DNA from: Acidobacteriota bacterium
Lineage (GTDB): Bacteria > Acidobacteriota > Blastocatellia > RBC074
Length of the DNA: 64,000 nucleotides
Assembly: GCA_019639255.1 (NCBI GenBank)
Contig: JAHBSF010000024.1
Span: 1 to 64,000 of the forward strand
Direction of reading: 5' to 3'
Position numbers and translations under genes: made by a program
In this document: piece after piece, positions 6,290-15,521 of the stretch
Layout: every line of letters begins with the position of its first letter
Position numbering within the stretch: position 1 is the first letter of the stretch
The notes under the pieces: model-generated
What the model was told of the DNA's origin: nothing
The model's input: only the letters and a program-made list of their open reading frames with translations
The model's database searches: none

Positions 6290-8643
6290 AACTTATAAAA
6301 TCCGTTGCGGCTATAACGCTGCTCCTGATCTGCTCATTACCCGTAGCGGCTCAAACCGCACAGCGAACGCTTGCGGGCGCGGTAACCGATTCGGCGGGCG
6401 CAGCAGTCCCCGGCGCGCGCCTGACGTTGAAACGCCCTACGGGCGATATCGTGCGCATTGCCGTAGCCGATGGTCGCGGCGAATTTCGATTCACCGGCCT
6501 CAGACCGCAAAACTACCGACTGCTTGTCGAGGCCGATGGACTGGTTCAAACCGGGGGCGCTACGGAAATCGCGCTTGATTCCTTTTCGATCGAAGACCTG
6601 CAAATACGGCTTTCTGTAGGCGCCCTACAGGACGGCCTGGTCGTTGCGGCTACGCGCACGGCAACGCGGGCAGGCGATGCGCCGTCGAGCGTATTTCTCG
6701 TTTCGGCGGATGAATTGCTGCGTTCGGGGCGCCCGAGCGTGCTCGATGCGATCAGGTCTTCGCCCGGCGTGACGCTTATGCAGACGGCGCGGCGCGGCGG
6801 TGTGACCTCGCTTTTTGTGCGCGGCGGCGAATCCGATTACACGAAAATCCTCATAGACGGCATACCGGTAAACGACGCCGGCGGAGCATTCGACTTTTCG
6901 GACCTGACTACGGAAAACGCCGAACGCGTGGAAATCGTGCGCGGAGCGCAGAGCGCGCTTTACGGTTCGGATGCGATGTCGGGCGTCGTACAGTTCGTCA
7001 CGCGGCGCGGTGCAGGCGAAACGCCGGAGCTGACGGTTTCGGCCGAAGGCGGCAGCTTTGCATTCAACCGGCAGTGGGCGTCGATTGCCGGAGCTGCGGG
7101 CCGTTTTGATTACGCGACGAGTTTTGCGCACATGCGCACGCGCGGCCGCGACCGCAACGACGACTATCAGAACCGCACCGCATCGGCCAACATCGGCTAC
7201 AGCTTCAGCGACAGAACGCAGTTGCGCGTTACGGTCCGAAATGAAAACTCGGGTCTTGGCGCGCCCGGCGCTACGGCCGTGATTTTTCCCGATCCCGATG
7301 AACGCGCGCGGCGGCGGCGCATAGCCGCGGGGGCGCGCCTCGACGATCAGACCACATCGCGCTGGCATCAGAGTTTTTCATTCGTGTATTCGGAAAACAA
7401 TCAGGCGAACTTCGATCCCGCGGCGCAGGATCTTTCGCAAGCCTCGACGCCGCCCGATACGTTTTTCGCCTTCAATGATTTTCGCTCTTTTTTCAGCAAC
7501 CATCAGCGGCGGCGCGGCGCGCGCTACCAGAGCGACCTGCTGCTGCCTGCGCGCAATCTGCTGTCTGCGGGCGTGGAGTATGAAAACGAGCGCGCGGTAT
7601 TCGTAAGCGGATTCGACGGCATAGACCGAGTGGCGTCCGACAGGACAAACACGGGCGTGTTTATACAGAATCAGTTCACGCCGGTTGAACGCTGGTCGCT
7701 CGTAGCGGGCCTGCGCGTGGAGAACAATCGCGCGGAGGTTCCCGCAAGTCTTGCAGCAATTCTCGGCAGCCTCGGTTCCCCGGCTCCCTCGGGCAACGTT
7801 GGCTTCGGCACAAAAGTCGTCCCCAAAATAGCGACAACCGTCGTGCTGCGAAGCGGCGATGCACAGGGCGCGTGGGGCGCTACGAGGCTGCGTATGGGAT
7901 ACGGCGAGGGAATAAAGGCGCCCACGCTTGTGGAAGCATTCAGTCCGAACGGATTTTTTCTGGGCAACCCGCTGCTCAGGCCCGAGAGAGCGCGCACATT
8001 CGACGCGGGAATAGAGCAGATGTTGTGGGGCGATCGCGCGCGCATAGAACTGACGTGGTTTGAAAACCGTTTTCGCGATCAGATAGCTTATGTAGGAAAT
8101 CCGGCTACGTTCGGCGGACCCGTGACGCTGCCCGACGGGCGGTTGACGCATTTCGTAAACTTCGATCGTGCACGCGCGCGCGGTCTGGAAATCGGCGCGA
8201 TGCTGCGGCCCGTGCGTCGATTCAACATCGGCGGACAATATACGTTTCTCGATTCGCAGTTGACTGCGGTCGCCGACGTAATAGATTTCAACACGCTTCA
8301 GCTTGCGCCGAGCCCGGAAGCGGGAAGACCGCTGCTGCGAAGGCCGCGCCATTCGGGGGCGTTCAATGCAGGCTGGATCGGGGAGCGATGGGAAACCACG
8401 CTGACCGGATTGTTTGTAGGCCCGCGCCGCGACATAAACCCGTTGAGCTTTTCACGGCTCGCAATCAATGAGGGATACGCGAGACTGGATTGGGCGGGCG
8501 CGTATCGGGCTACGCCGCGCGCGACGCTTTTTGCGCGCATAGACAATCTGCTGAACCGGAATTATCAGGAAGTGCTCGGATACCCGGCCTACCGGCTGAA
8601 TTTCTCGGCCGGCGTGCGCGTGCGCGTAGGCGGATTGCGCTGA
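6286..8643 (+). CDS. btuB: TonB-dependent B12 receptor
   Basis: A 785-residue outer-membrane protein. A signal peptide ends near PVAAQ. It is followed by a carboxypeptidase-regulatory-like beta domain (about 24-95), a plug domain (about 110-230, with SVFLVSADELL, RSSPGV and VRGAQSALYGSDAMSGVVQ) and a long beta barrel of YxxG/aromatic strands. The extra N-terminal domain is common in Bacteroidota and Acidobacteriota receptors but absent from E. coli BtuB. B12 as substrate is inferred from the riboswitch-led operon. The C-terminal residue is Arg instead of the usual Phe. Confidence 0.88.
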   Translation: MKLIKSVAAITLLLICSLPVAAQTAQRTLAGAVTDSAGAAVPGARLTLKRPTGDIVRIAVADGRGEFRFTGLRPQNYRLLVEADGLVQTGGATEIALDSFSIEDLQIRLSVGALQDGLVVAATRTATRAGDAPSSVFLVSADELLRSGRPSVLDAIRSSPGVTLMQTARRGGVTSLFVRGGESDYTKILIDGIPVNDAGGAFDFSDLTTENAERVEIVRGAQSALYGSDAMSGVVQFVTRRGAGETPELTVSAEGGSFAFNRQWASIAGAAGRFDYATSFAHMRTRGRDRNDDYQNRTASANIGYSFSDRTQLRVTVRNENSGLGAPGATAVIFPDPDERARRRRIAAGARLDDQTTSRWHQSFSFVYSENNQANFDPAAQDLSQASTPPDTFFAFNDFRSFFSNHQRRRGARYQSDLLLPARNLLSAGVEYENERAVFVSGFDGIDRVASDRTNTGVFIQNQFTPVERWSLVAGLRVENNRAEVPASLAAILGSLGSPAPSGNVGFGTKVVPKIATTVVLRSGDAQGAWGATRLRMGYGEGIKAPTLVEAFSPNGFFLGNPLLRPERARTFDAGIEQMLWGDRARIELTWFENRFRDQIAYVGNPATFGGPVTLPDGRLTHFVNFDRARARGLEIGAMLRPVRRFNIGGQYTFLDSQLTAVADVIDFNTLQLAPSPEAGRPLLRRPRHSGAFNAGWIGERWETTLTGLFVGPRRDINPLSFSRLAINEGYARLDWAGAYRATPRATLFARIDNLLNRNYQEVLGYPAYRLNFSAGVRVRVGGLR

Positions 8644-8654
8644 GAAGAAAAAAC

Positions 8655-8748
8655 CGAGATAACAGAACAAACGAAATAAGACGAAAACCACGGAAATCGC
8701 CAGATTTTCCGTTTGTTTCGTCTATTTCCGTTTGTTCCGTTATCTCGT
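8655..8748. repeat. Intergenic palindrome, copy 3
   Basis: CGAGATAACAGAACAAACGAAA is matched by TTTCCGTTTGTTCCGTTATCTCG around a short loop near 8700. It fills the gap between the convergent btuB and barrel-protein genes. Confidence 0.85.
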
Positions 8749-8760
8749 CTTTTCTTCCCG

Positions 8761-9375
8761 TCAGAATCTGACGCCGAAGCCTACTGTGAATTGCAGGTTA
8801 TGGCCGGTGTAGGCGCGGCCTTTCGGGAATGAGTTCTCGCCGAAGCGGATGATGGTATCGCCGAGATCGAAGCGGGTGACGAAGCGGCGCGAAGGGTAAT
8901 ACTCGAGCACTCCTCCGACATCGAGCGCAAAGTTTGTCTGTTCTTTCAGGATGATGGCTGCGGTGCAGACCGTGTCGGGCGGACACGGATTTGCGATCTC
9001 ATTGCGGCCGAAGCGCATAAATCCGGGCCGCACCTTGGCGAAAACCCCGAACTTCTCCGAGCGTACGCCGGTTTTGACGCCGAACAGTCCCTGCACTTTG
9101 CGTCCGCCCTGAAGCTGCCGCCCTTCGAGTTGGGGGAAGGATGTAAATTCGGCTTCGAGGCCGAGCCACTGTGTTACGTTGACGCCGAAACGCCCGCCCA
9201 GGCCCGCGTCGGTAGTGTCGAGGTCGCGCAATCGGATCAATGAAAAATGCCCGCCGATTTCATACTTCGGCGCCTCCTGCGCAAACGCCGAAGCCGCGAC
9301 TATAATCATTGCAGCCAGCGTCAGAACGATAAAAGAAAATTGTTTTTGCTTGTCGAACTGCTTTGACAGGCTCAT
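8761..9375 (-). CDS. Secreted outer-membrane beta-barrel protein, function unknown
   Basis: 204 residues. The start is ATG at 9375 with a good SD (GAAGGAGT); a longer open frame upstream lacks codon support. The signal peptide FIVLTLAAMIIVAASAFAQ is followed by alternating polar and aromatic residues (KYEIGGHFSLIRLRD, GGRFGVNVTQWLGLEAEFTSFP) and the chain ends in VGFGVRF. A C-terminal Phe and an eight-strand-sized barrel fit an OmpA/OmpW-like outer-membrane protein. A loop holds two Cys (NPCPPDTVC) that could form a disulfide. I cannot name a function. Confidence 0.75.
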   Translation of the reverse strand: MSLSKQFDKQKQFSFIVLTLAAMIIVAASAFAQEAPKYEIGGHFSLIRLRDLDTTDAGLGGRFGVNVTQWLGLEAEFTSFPQLEGRQLQGGRKVQGLFGVKTGVRSEKFGVFAKVRPGFMRFGRNEIANPCPPDTVCTAAIILKEQTNFALDVGGVLEYYPSRRFVTRFDLGDTIIRFGENSFPKGRAYTGHNLQFTVGFGVRF

Positions 9376-9727
9376 TGAATGGACTCCTTCATACTTCGTG
9401 GATGGCTTAAGGGGTACTCTGAATACGGCAACCCCAATGCCGAAGTTCCGCTTAACAGCGCGATCGTTGAAGCGATTCGGTTTACGCCGCTTCGCGCTCG
9501 CTCTCCCGCACGAGTCATGCAAAAATCCGTATGAACGATTCAAAATCTCGGATGCGAATCGTAATGGCCAATGTATTGAATCTTGATTAATGAATTGAAT
9601 CTTAATAACCGACTTTCCTGCCCGACTTTCCTGTCGTTGCTCTTTTTTCCGATTGTTCCGTGTTCTACCTTCAGTGTAAGATCCGGGCCGGGATTGAATG
9701 GTCTGACCAAAGAGGGTACAAGTCGTC
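9376..9727. other. 352-bp divergent intergenic region, no gene seen
   Basis: Promoter region for the barrel protein (-) and the GMC oxidoreductase (+). It is more AT-rich toward the right. ATTGAATCTT occurs twice near 9575 and 9592, and CGACTTTCCTG twice near 9609-9631. The right end keeps a weak remnant of the palindrome right arm (CCGATTGTTCCGTGTTCT). No convincing promoter pair could be chosen. Confidence 0.5.
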
Positions 9728-11440
9728 ATGCAAAGAACGAGGGTCTACGATGCGATCATCGTCGGTTCGGGGGCAACCGGCGGATGGGCGGCGAAGCTGC
9801 TGGCGGAATCGGGATTGAACGTTCTGGTGCTCGAAGCCGGGCGCAGGACCGATCCCGCGCAGGAATACAATATGATGGCGTGGCCCTACGAGCTGAAGCA
9901 TCGGGGCTTCGGCGACCGCGCCGATCTGGAACGCACGCAGCCGATACAATCGAAATGCTACGCGTGCAACGAGTACAGCCGCAAATGGTTCGTCAACGAT
10001 CTGGAAAACCCCTACACCACGCCGCCCGACAAACCCTTCTACTGGATTCGCTCGCGCCAGACCGGGGGCCGCAGCCTGCCCTGGGGCCGGCAGTCCTACA
10101 GGCTGTCGAACTTCGACTTCAAGGCCGCAAGCCGCGACGGTTACGGCGAAGACTGGCCGATCGGCTACGAAGATCTCGTACCCTATTACGAACAGGTCGA
10201 ACGCTACGTCGGCATCAGCGGGCGCGAGGAGCGGTTGCCTCAATTGCCCGACAGCATATACCTGCCGCCGATGAATCTCACGTGCGGCGAGGTGCGGATG
10301 CGCGATGCGATCGCGCGCATGAACGATCCCTGGCGCAGGCTTACAATAGGCCGCGTCGCGATCCTTACAAAACCCATACACGCGGGCACCCCCGATCAGC
10401 GCGCCGCCTGCCATTACTGCGGCAACTGCGAACGCGGCTGCGACACGGGCTCTTACTACAGCAGCATTTCATCTACGCTTCCGGCCGCCGAACGCACAAA
10501 ACGCATGACGCTTGCGCCGAACGCCGTAGTCAGCCATATAGTGCTGGATAAAAATACGGGGCAGGCCAAGGGCGTAGCCTACATCGACGGCGTGACGAAC
10601 GCGGCGCGCGAAGCCTACGGCAAAGCGGTAGTGCTTTGCGCCGGAACGCTCGAATCCACGCGCATACTGCTGAATTCCAGATCCGCCGACGGCGCCGAAG
10701 GACTGGGCAATTCTTCGGGCGTGCTCGGCCGTTATCTTATGGATCACGTGGGCGGAGGCGGGGCAAGCGGAGTATTGCCGATGCTGACTACCGATTATCA
10801 AAGCCAGGTCGGCCGTGCAAACGGCATTTACATTCCGCGATTCCGCAATCTCGACGCGCGCACGAAGCAATCGAAATTCATACGCGGTTACGGCTATCAG
10901 GGCGGTTCGAACCAGTCGCTCCAGATGGGCAGGGAAATCGACGGCTTCGGCGCTCAGTTCAAGAAACGCGTGCGCGAGTGGCATCCGTGGACGATCAATC
11001 TGGGCGGGTTCGGCGAGTGTCTCCCGCGGTATGAAAATCACGTGCGGATCAACAGGGACGTAGTCGATGCGTGGGGAATACCGGTGCTGCACATCGACAT
11101 GGCGTTCGGCGACAACGAACGCGAACTGGTCAACGATATGGGAGAGACCGCAGCCGAGATGCTCGAAGCCGCGGGCGCAAGGGAAATCCGCATACGCAAG
11201 GGGCCGCTCTCTGTACCCGGCATACTGATTCACGAAGTCGGAACCGCCCGAATGGGAGACGATCCGAAAAAATCCGTGCTCAACGAGTGGAACCGCGTGT
11301 GGGATTGCTGGAACGTATTCGTCACCGACGGCGCGTGTTATGTTTCCGTTGCATCCCAGAATCCGACGCTGACTATGATGGCCATTACGGGGCGCGCCTG
11401 CGATTACATTGCGCGCGAGTTCAGGGCCGGAAGGCTGTGA
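9728..11440 (+). CDS. GMC-family FAD oxidoreductase with Cys-rich insertion
   Basis: 570 residues. The N-terminal FAD-binding fold has [17 protein letters not shown] and LEAGRR at about 9-42. The C-terminal GMC domain has [11 protein letters not shown] and a final [20 protein letters not shown], where His/Asn catalytic residues are expected. A segment [17 protein letters not shown] near residue 225 carries four closely spaced Cys, like gluconate and FAD-glucose dehydrogenase large subunits that hold an iron-sulfur centre. Those enzymes oxidise sugar alcohols or aldoses. No signal peptide, small subunit or cytochrome gene is adjacent, so the partner is unknown. SD AGAGGG precedes the ATG. Confidence 0.85.
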   Translation: MQRTRVYDAIIVGSGATGGWAAKLLAESGLNVLVLEAGRRTDPAQEYNMMAWPYELKHRGFGDRADLERTQPIQSKCYACNEYSRKWFVNDLENPYTTPPDKPFYWIRSRQTGGRSLPWGRQSYRLSNFDFKAASRDGYGEDWPIGYEDLVPYYEQVERYVGISGREERLPQLPDSIYLPPMNLTCGEVRMRDAIARMNDPWRRLTIGRVAILTKPIHAGTPDQRAACHYCGNCERGCDTGSYYSSISSTLPAAERTKRMTLAPNAVVSHIVLDKNTGQAKGVAYIDGVTNAAREAYGKAVVLCAGTLESTRILLNSRSADGAEGLGNSSGVLGRYLMDHVGGGGASGVLPMLTTDYQSQVGRANGIYIPRFRNLDARTKQSKFIRGYGYQGGSNQSLQMGREIDGFGAQFKKRVREWHPWTINLGGFGECLPRYENHVRINRDVVDAWGIPVLHIDMAFGDNERELVNDMGETAAEMLEAAGAREIRIRKGPLSVPGILIHEVGTARMGDDPKKSVLNEWNRVWDCWNVFVTDGACYVSVASQNPTLTMMAITGRACDYIAREFRAGRL

Positions 11441-11443
11441 GAC

Positions 11444-11540
11444 AAGAGATAACGGAACAAACGAAATGATACGAAAATTACCGAAAACCTGAATATTTTC
11501 CTCTGTTCCGTCTTTTTTCGTCTGTTCCGTTATCTCTCTT
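11444..11540. repeat. Intergenic palindrome, copy 4
   Basis: It begins 4 nt after the oxidoreductase stop and ends 13 nt before the ATG of the next gene on the same strand. Its right arm therefore forms the 5' leader of that gene, which shows no other ribosome site. Confidence 0.85.
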
Positions 11541-11553
11541 TTTCATTCCAATA

Positions 11554-12114
11554 ATGAAACGTATCATCAGTGCAATGATGTTTGTGTTCTCTGTTTCGGT
11601 GATGACGCCGATTTTCGTCGACGCGCAGCAGCGCTCCATTGGCGGGGTAATGCGCGGGCGCGAAATCGAAATCATTCAGAGGCGGGGCGTCAAGCTCAAA
11701 TACGTTTTGCGCGAGGCGCGCCTGCGCAACGGGAAGCTTGAGCTTACCGGGCATATAGGTTCGCGATCGTTTACCGGTGCAGTAGTCGGAACTACGGCGC
11801 GCGCGACGAATCCGATTCCGCGCGCTACCGATGCGTCTGCGCCGAGGCGAAGCGCCGCGCAGCAAAACGCGGAGCGCAACGAACAGACGCAATCGCTTTA
11901 CGCATCCACCGAAGCGGGTTCGGGGTGCGAACTGGTGTATCTGAAAATGTCGCCCGGATTTCCTGCCGCGCAACTCGGCGTCGTACTCGCACATCAGGAC
12001 AATCCTCTGGGCGAACGGATCAATCAGGAAATCTGCCGCATACGGCGCGCGCTGGATGCGCGAAGCGACGCAGGCCCGGCCGTCGAAGCCCTCAACCAAC
12101 TGCTAAAACAATGA
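11554..12114 (+). CDS. Secreted hypothetical protein
   Basis: 186 residues. A signal peptide (IISAMMFVFSVSVMTPIFVDAQ) leads a small basic domain, REIEIIQRRGVKLKYVLREARLRNGKLELTG, followed by a low-complexity Ala/Thr/Arg/Gln linker and a C-terminal segment with two Cys (GCELVYLKM, EICRIRRAL). No family is recognised. The stop overlaps the sirtuin start (ATGA), so the two are co-translated. The start follows the palindrome directly, without a visible SD. Confidence 0.65.
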   Translation: MKRIISAMMFVFSVSVMTPIFVDAQQRSIGGVMRGREIEIIQRRGVKLKYVLREARLRNGKLELTGHIGSRSFTGAVVGTTARATNPIPRATDASAPRRSAAQQNAERNEQTQSLYASTEAGSGCELVYLKMSPGFPAAQLGVVLAHQDNPLGERINQEICRIRRALDARSDAGPAVEALNQLLKQ

Positions 12115-12851
12115 TCGACTACTCCGCCGCCAGAACCTGGATCGCCGAAGCCCGCAGCATAGTGGGCTTCACCGGCGCCGGAATTTCTACCGAATCCGGC
12201 ATACCGGATTTCCGAAGCCCGGGCGGCGTATGGTCTACGGCGCGAATGATCGAGTTCGGCGAATTCATAAACAGCCGCGCGGCGCGCGTCGAGGCGTGGC
12301 GGCAGAAACTCGTAGCCTGGCCCGCGATGCGCGACGCCGAACCGAATGCAGGGCACCGCGCATTCGTCGAACTCGAACGGCGCGGGCAGTTGACCGCAAT
12401 GATCACGCAGAACATCGACCGGTTGCATCAGCGCGCCGGACAGAGCCCCGAACTCGTCATAGAACTCCACGGCACGATGACCGAAGCCGTATGTCTGAGT
12501 TGCGGCGACCGCACACCGATGGATGAAGTCATAGCGCGCGTGCGCGCCGGCGAAGATGCGCCCGCGTGTCTTTCGTGCGGCGGTATGCTGAAAACAGCAA
12601 CGGTGTCGTTCGGTCAGGCGATGCCCGCAGAAGAAATGGAGCGTGCGGCGCGCGCCTGTCTGGAATGCGACGTGATCCTTGCGGTCGGATCCTCGCTCGT
12701 AGTCTATCCTGCGGCCTCGCTGCCCGCGCTCGCAAAACAGGCGGGCGCGCGCCTGATCATCATCAATCGCACGCCGACTCCGCTCGACGATATCGCCGAT
12801 CTTGTAATCAACGACGAAATCGGACGCGCGCTGCCGCGACTGATTTCCTGA
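12111..12851 (+). CDS. cobB: Sirtuin, NAD-dependent protein deacylase
   Basis: 246 residues starting at the ATG overlapping the upstream stop. The NAD-binding motif GAGISTESGIPDFRSPGGVW spans 22-41. QNIDRLHQRAG and the catalytic His in ELHGTM follow. The zinc site is CLSCGD...CLSCGG, and FGQAMP and GSSLVVYPAA complete the Rossmann part. It should remove acyl groups from lysines and release nicotinamide and O-acyl-ADP-ribose in the cytoplasm. The conserved bacterial Tyr/Arg pair for succinyl/malonyl recognition is not obvious to me, so the acyl preference is open. Confidence 0.93.
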   Translation: MIDYSAARTWIAEARSIVGFTGAGISTESGIPDFRSPGGVWSTARMIEFGEFINSRAARVEAWRQKLVAWPAMRDAEPNAGHRAFVELERRGQLTAMITQNIDRLHQRAGQSPELVIELHGTMTEAVCLSCGDRTPMDEVIARVRAGEDAPACLSCGGMLKTATVSFGQAMPAEEMERAARACLECDVILAVGSSLVVYPAASLPALAKQAGARLIIINRTPTPLDDIADLVINDEIGRALPRLIS

Positions 12852-12898
12852 TTGAGCGAATCGGGCCCGATTCGGGCCTGGAATCGAGGCGCATCAAC

Positions 12899-13936
12899 AT
12901 GGCCGGGCAATCGACCGCGTATAACTGGACGCCGCCCGAAGGCGGAGTGCTTGTAAAAACAATCGAGGCGCACACGGGCGGTGAACCCTTCCGCGTCATC
13001 ATCGACGGCTTCCCCGAACTTCCGGGCGCGACGATGCTGGAACGCCGCCGCTACGCCAAAAAACATTTCGATCATCTCCGCCGTGCATTGATGTGGGAAC
13101 CGCGCGGACACGCCGATATGTACGGCGGCATAGTCACGCCGCCCGTTACTCCCGGCGCCGATCTCGGAGTGCTTTTTATGCACAACGAGGGCTTCAGCAC
13201 CATGTGCGGGCACGGGGTCATTGCGCTTGCGACCGTAGCGGTAGAGGTAGGGCTTGCGCCGATGCGCGAACCCGAAACCGGGATTTACATAGACACGCCG
13301 GCCGGACTCGTCAAGGCGCACGCCGCGGTCGAACAGGGCCGCGTGCGCAGCGTTCGCTTTCACAACGTGCCGTCTTTCGTCGTTGCATTCAATCGAACCG
13401 TCAACACGCCGGGCTGGGGAAGAGTGCATTACGATCTGGCCTTCGGCGGAGCGTTTTACGCCTACGTCGATGCAGCGCCGCTCGGATTGCGATGCATCCC
13501 TGAAGATTATCAGCGCATAGTCGAAGCGGGCCGTGCAATCAAGCGCGCCGTGACCGACAGCCGCAAGATCGAGCATCCGCTTGAATCCGACCTCGGTTTT
13601 TTGTACGGAGTGATTTTTTCCGAACCGGCGGCGGACGTGCACTTGCGCAATGTATGCGTATTCGCCGACGGCGAGGTGGACCGCTCGCCTACGGGCACGG
13701 GCGTAAGCGGGCGTCTTGCCATCGATCACGCGCGCGGCGAAATCGCTACGGGCGAGGCCATAATCATAGAGAGCATCGTGGGCAGCCGATTTACGGGCCG
13801 CGTGGTAGAGACTGCGCGTTGCGGCCCGTATGCGGCGGTGGTACCGGAAGTCGCGGGCGCGGCTCGCATACTCGGCCGGAGCGAATTTCTTTTCGATCCT
13901 GAGGATGAAATCGGACGGGGCTTCCTGCTGAGATAA
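12899..13936 (+). CDS. Trans-3-hydroxy-L-proline dehydratase (proline racemase family)
   Basis: 345 residues. The first active-site motif FSTMCGHG keeps Cys103. In the second, DRSPTGTGVSGR, the Cys of proline racemase and 4-hydroxyproline epimerase is replaced by Thr264. The Cys/Thr pair marks trans-3-hydroxy-L-proline dehydratases, as in human L3HYPDH, which make pyrroline-2-carboxylate. HTGGEPFR at the N-terminus is typical. The start is ATG at 12899, 47 nt after the sirtuin stop; SD GAGG. The following MFS carrier is spaced closely enough to share a transcript, which makes amino-acid catabolism plausible for the pair. Confidence 0.88.
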   Translation: MAGQSTAYNWTPPEGGVLVKTIEAHTGGEPFRVIIDGFPELPGATMLERRRYAKKHFDHLRRALMWEPRGHADMYGGIVTPPVTPGADLGVLFMHNEGFSTMCGHGVIALATVAVEVGLAPMREPETGIYIDTPAGLVKAHAAVEQGRVRSVRFHNVPSFVVAFNRTVNTPGWGRVHYDLAFGGAFYAYVDAAPLGLRCIPEDYQRIVEAGRAIKRAVTDSRKIEHPLESDLGFLYGVIFSEPAADVHLRNVCVFADGEVDRSPTGTGVSGRLAIDHARGEIATGEAIIIESIVGSRFTGRVVETARCGPYAAVVPEVAGAARILGRSEFLFDPEDEIGRGFLLR

Positions 13937-13981
13937 GAGAGATAACGGAACAAACGAAAGAACAGGAAAACTACGGAAAAG
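13936..13981. repeat. Half palindrome (left arm only)
   Basis: AGAGAGATAACGGAACAAACG followed by ACTACGGAAAAG, with no right arm before the MFS gene starts at 13982. The purine-rich arm may serve as its leader; GGAAAAG sits next to the ATG. Confidence 0.75.
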
Positions 13982-15295
13982 ATGAAGTCTGAAGAAAAGA
14001 TTGAAGCGCACGCTCACCCCCCGGCGCCCGGCGCTTCCTTCTACGGCTGGTGGATCGTCGGCTCGGCGTTCATCTTTATGATGATGATCGTCGGTTTTGT
14101 GCTCTACGGGTTGCCGCAGTTTTTCCCGAACTACGTAGAAGAATTCGGATGGCGGCGCGATGAAATACAGCTCGGCAACACGATCAGCAAGATTCTGGTA
14201 GGCCCGCTTTTCGGCTTCGCCGCCGGATGGGCGATGGAGCGTTACGGATTGCGCGCGGTGATGATCGCGGGAGCGCTGTTCGCCGGCGTAGCCCTCACGG
14301 GTTTCAGCCGCATGGATTCGCTCTCGATGCTCTATACGTTTTATTTCTTCAATGCGCTCGGTTACCTGTGCGCCGGGCCGCTGCCGAATCAGGTGCTGAT
14401 ATCGAACTGGTTTTCGCGCCTGCGCGGGCGGATGATGGGCATCGCTTATGTCGGCATAGGCGTGGGTGGAGCGATAGTCCCGTGGCTCATCAGATGGCTG
14501 CGCGATGCGTTCGGATGGCGCGGAGCGCTTGCGGCGATGGCCGGAATGGTTTTTACGACGCTGCTCGTACTGGCGCTTTTCGTCGTCAAACGTCAGCCGT
14601 CGGACCTCGGACAACAGCCCGACGGCGCCGTGCCCGAAGATGAAAACAAAACAGCCGCACCTGCGACGCGGCATCTTCGATTGTCGCTCGTTTTTCGCAC
14701 GCCCGCCTTCTGGCTGCTGGCCTTGGGGAGCGTGCTCAGCATAAGCGCGGTCGGCGGAATCACGCAGAACCTGCCGCTTTATCTGGGCGACATCTCGAAA
14801 TCCGGCGAGGAGGCGCAGAAAGCAGCGGCGCTTTATCCCAGCATCGTATTGCTTTCGAGCGTCGCCGGACGGCTATTGATGGGATATTTCGCCGACCGCT
14901 TCCGCAAAAAATACGTGATGATCGCCACGTTCCTCATCGTCGCCGGATCGATTCCGCTGCTTGTTTTCGCGCGAGATTATCCGGCCCTGCTTTACGTCTT
15001 CGCCGTGCTGTTCGGATTCGGACTCGGCGCCGACTACATGCTCATCCCGCTGATGACGGCCGAATGCTTCGGGCTCGCGGGCCTGAGCCGGATACTCGGA
15101 ATCATCATCACGAGCGATTCGGTGGGAGAAGCGCTTATGCCGTGGTTCATCGCGCGAATACGCGAGGCGACCGGCAGCTATGAATCCGGATTCTACCTGC
15201 TCTCGGTCGCAGCGCTTGCAGGCGCGCTTGCAATACTCGCCATCCGCTACCGCGAAGGCGTGCCCGAAAGCCGACACCAACTCGCCGAGCGATAA
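13982..15295 (+). CDS. MFS transporter, oxalate/formate-antiporter-like
   Basis: 437 residues with about 12 hydrophobic segments and a cytoplasmic N-terminus. GWWIVGSAFIFMMMIVGFVLYG and YVEEFGWRRDEIQ at the start, and GWAMERYGLRAVM in the loop between segments 2 and 3, are typical of the OFA/monocarboxylate branch of MFS. A charged central loop (VKRQPSDLGQQPDG) divides the two halves. The substrate cannot be read; the position after hydroxyproline dehydratase suggests an amino or hydroxy acid (inference). Confidence 0.82.
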   Translation: MKSEEKIEAHAHPPAPGASFYGWWIVGSAFIFMMMIVGFVLYGLPQFFPNYVEEFGWRRDEIQLGNTISKILVGPLFGFAAGWAMERYGLRAVMIAGALFAGVALTGFSRMDSLSMLYTFYFFNALGYLCAGPLPNQVLISNWFSRLRGRMMGIAYVGIGVGGAIVPWLIRWLRDAFGWRGALAAMAGMVFTTLLVLALFVVKRQPSDLGQQPDGAVPEDENKTAAPATRHLRLSLVFRTPAFWLLALGSVLSISAVGGITQNLPLYLGDISKSGEEAQKAAALYPSIVLLSSVAGRLLMGYFADRFRKKYVMIATFLIVAGSIPLLVFARDYPALLYVFAVLFGFGLGADYMLIPLMTAECFGLAGLSRILGIIITSDSVGEALMPWFIARIREATGSYESGFYLLSVAALAGALAILAIRYREGVPESRHQLAER

Positions 15296-15307
15296 GACCA
15301 ACCGCAG

Positions 15308-15402
15308 CAAGACGCGGAAACACGGACGCGGAATTCACGGAAAGAAAACCTGCGAGGCTCTTTTTCCGCGCCTTCCGCGTCTTTGTTTCCGCGTCCTCCA
15401 CG
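15308..15402. repeat. Intergenic palindrome, CGCGGAA subtype
   Basis: The left arm has GACGCGGAAACACGGACGCGG and the right arm CCGCGCCTTCCGCGTC then TTTCCGCGTCC. The units have the same spacing as the AACGGAA copies but carry CGCGG, so this is a diverged subtype. It lies after the MFS gene and before pckA, on the same strand. Confidence 0.75.
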
Positions 15403-15521
15403 GTTTCGCGAAACTCGACTTTACCGCCTCGAATGGCTTATTGTTATCGCTTATTCCGGGATTATCGGCGCGCACAGTACGCGCCAACTTCCATCAACCA
15501 AGGCATCAAGGAGTGTTTTAT

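Noticed and set aside
12704-14674. 656-codon open frame antisense to the dehydratase and MFS genes
   Set aside because: It crosses two well-supported genes and a repeat and has no recognisable domain.
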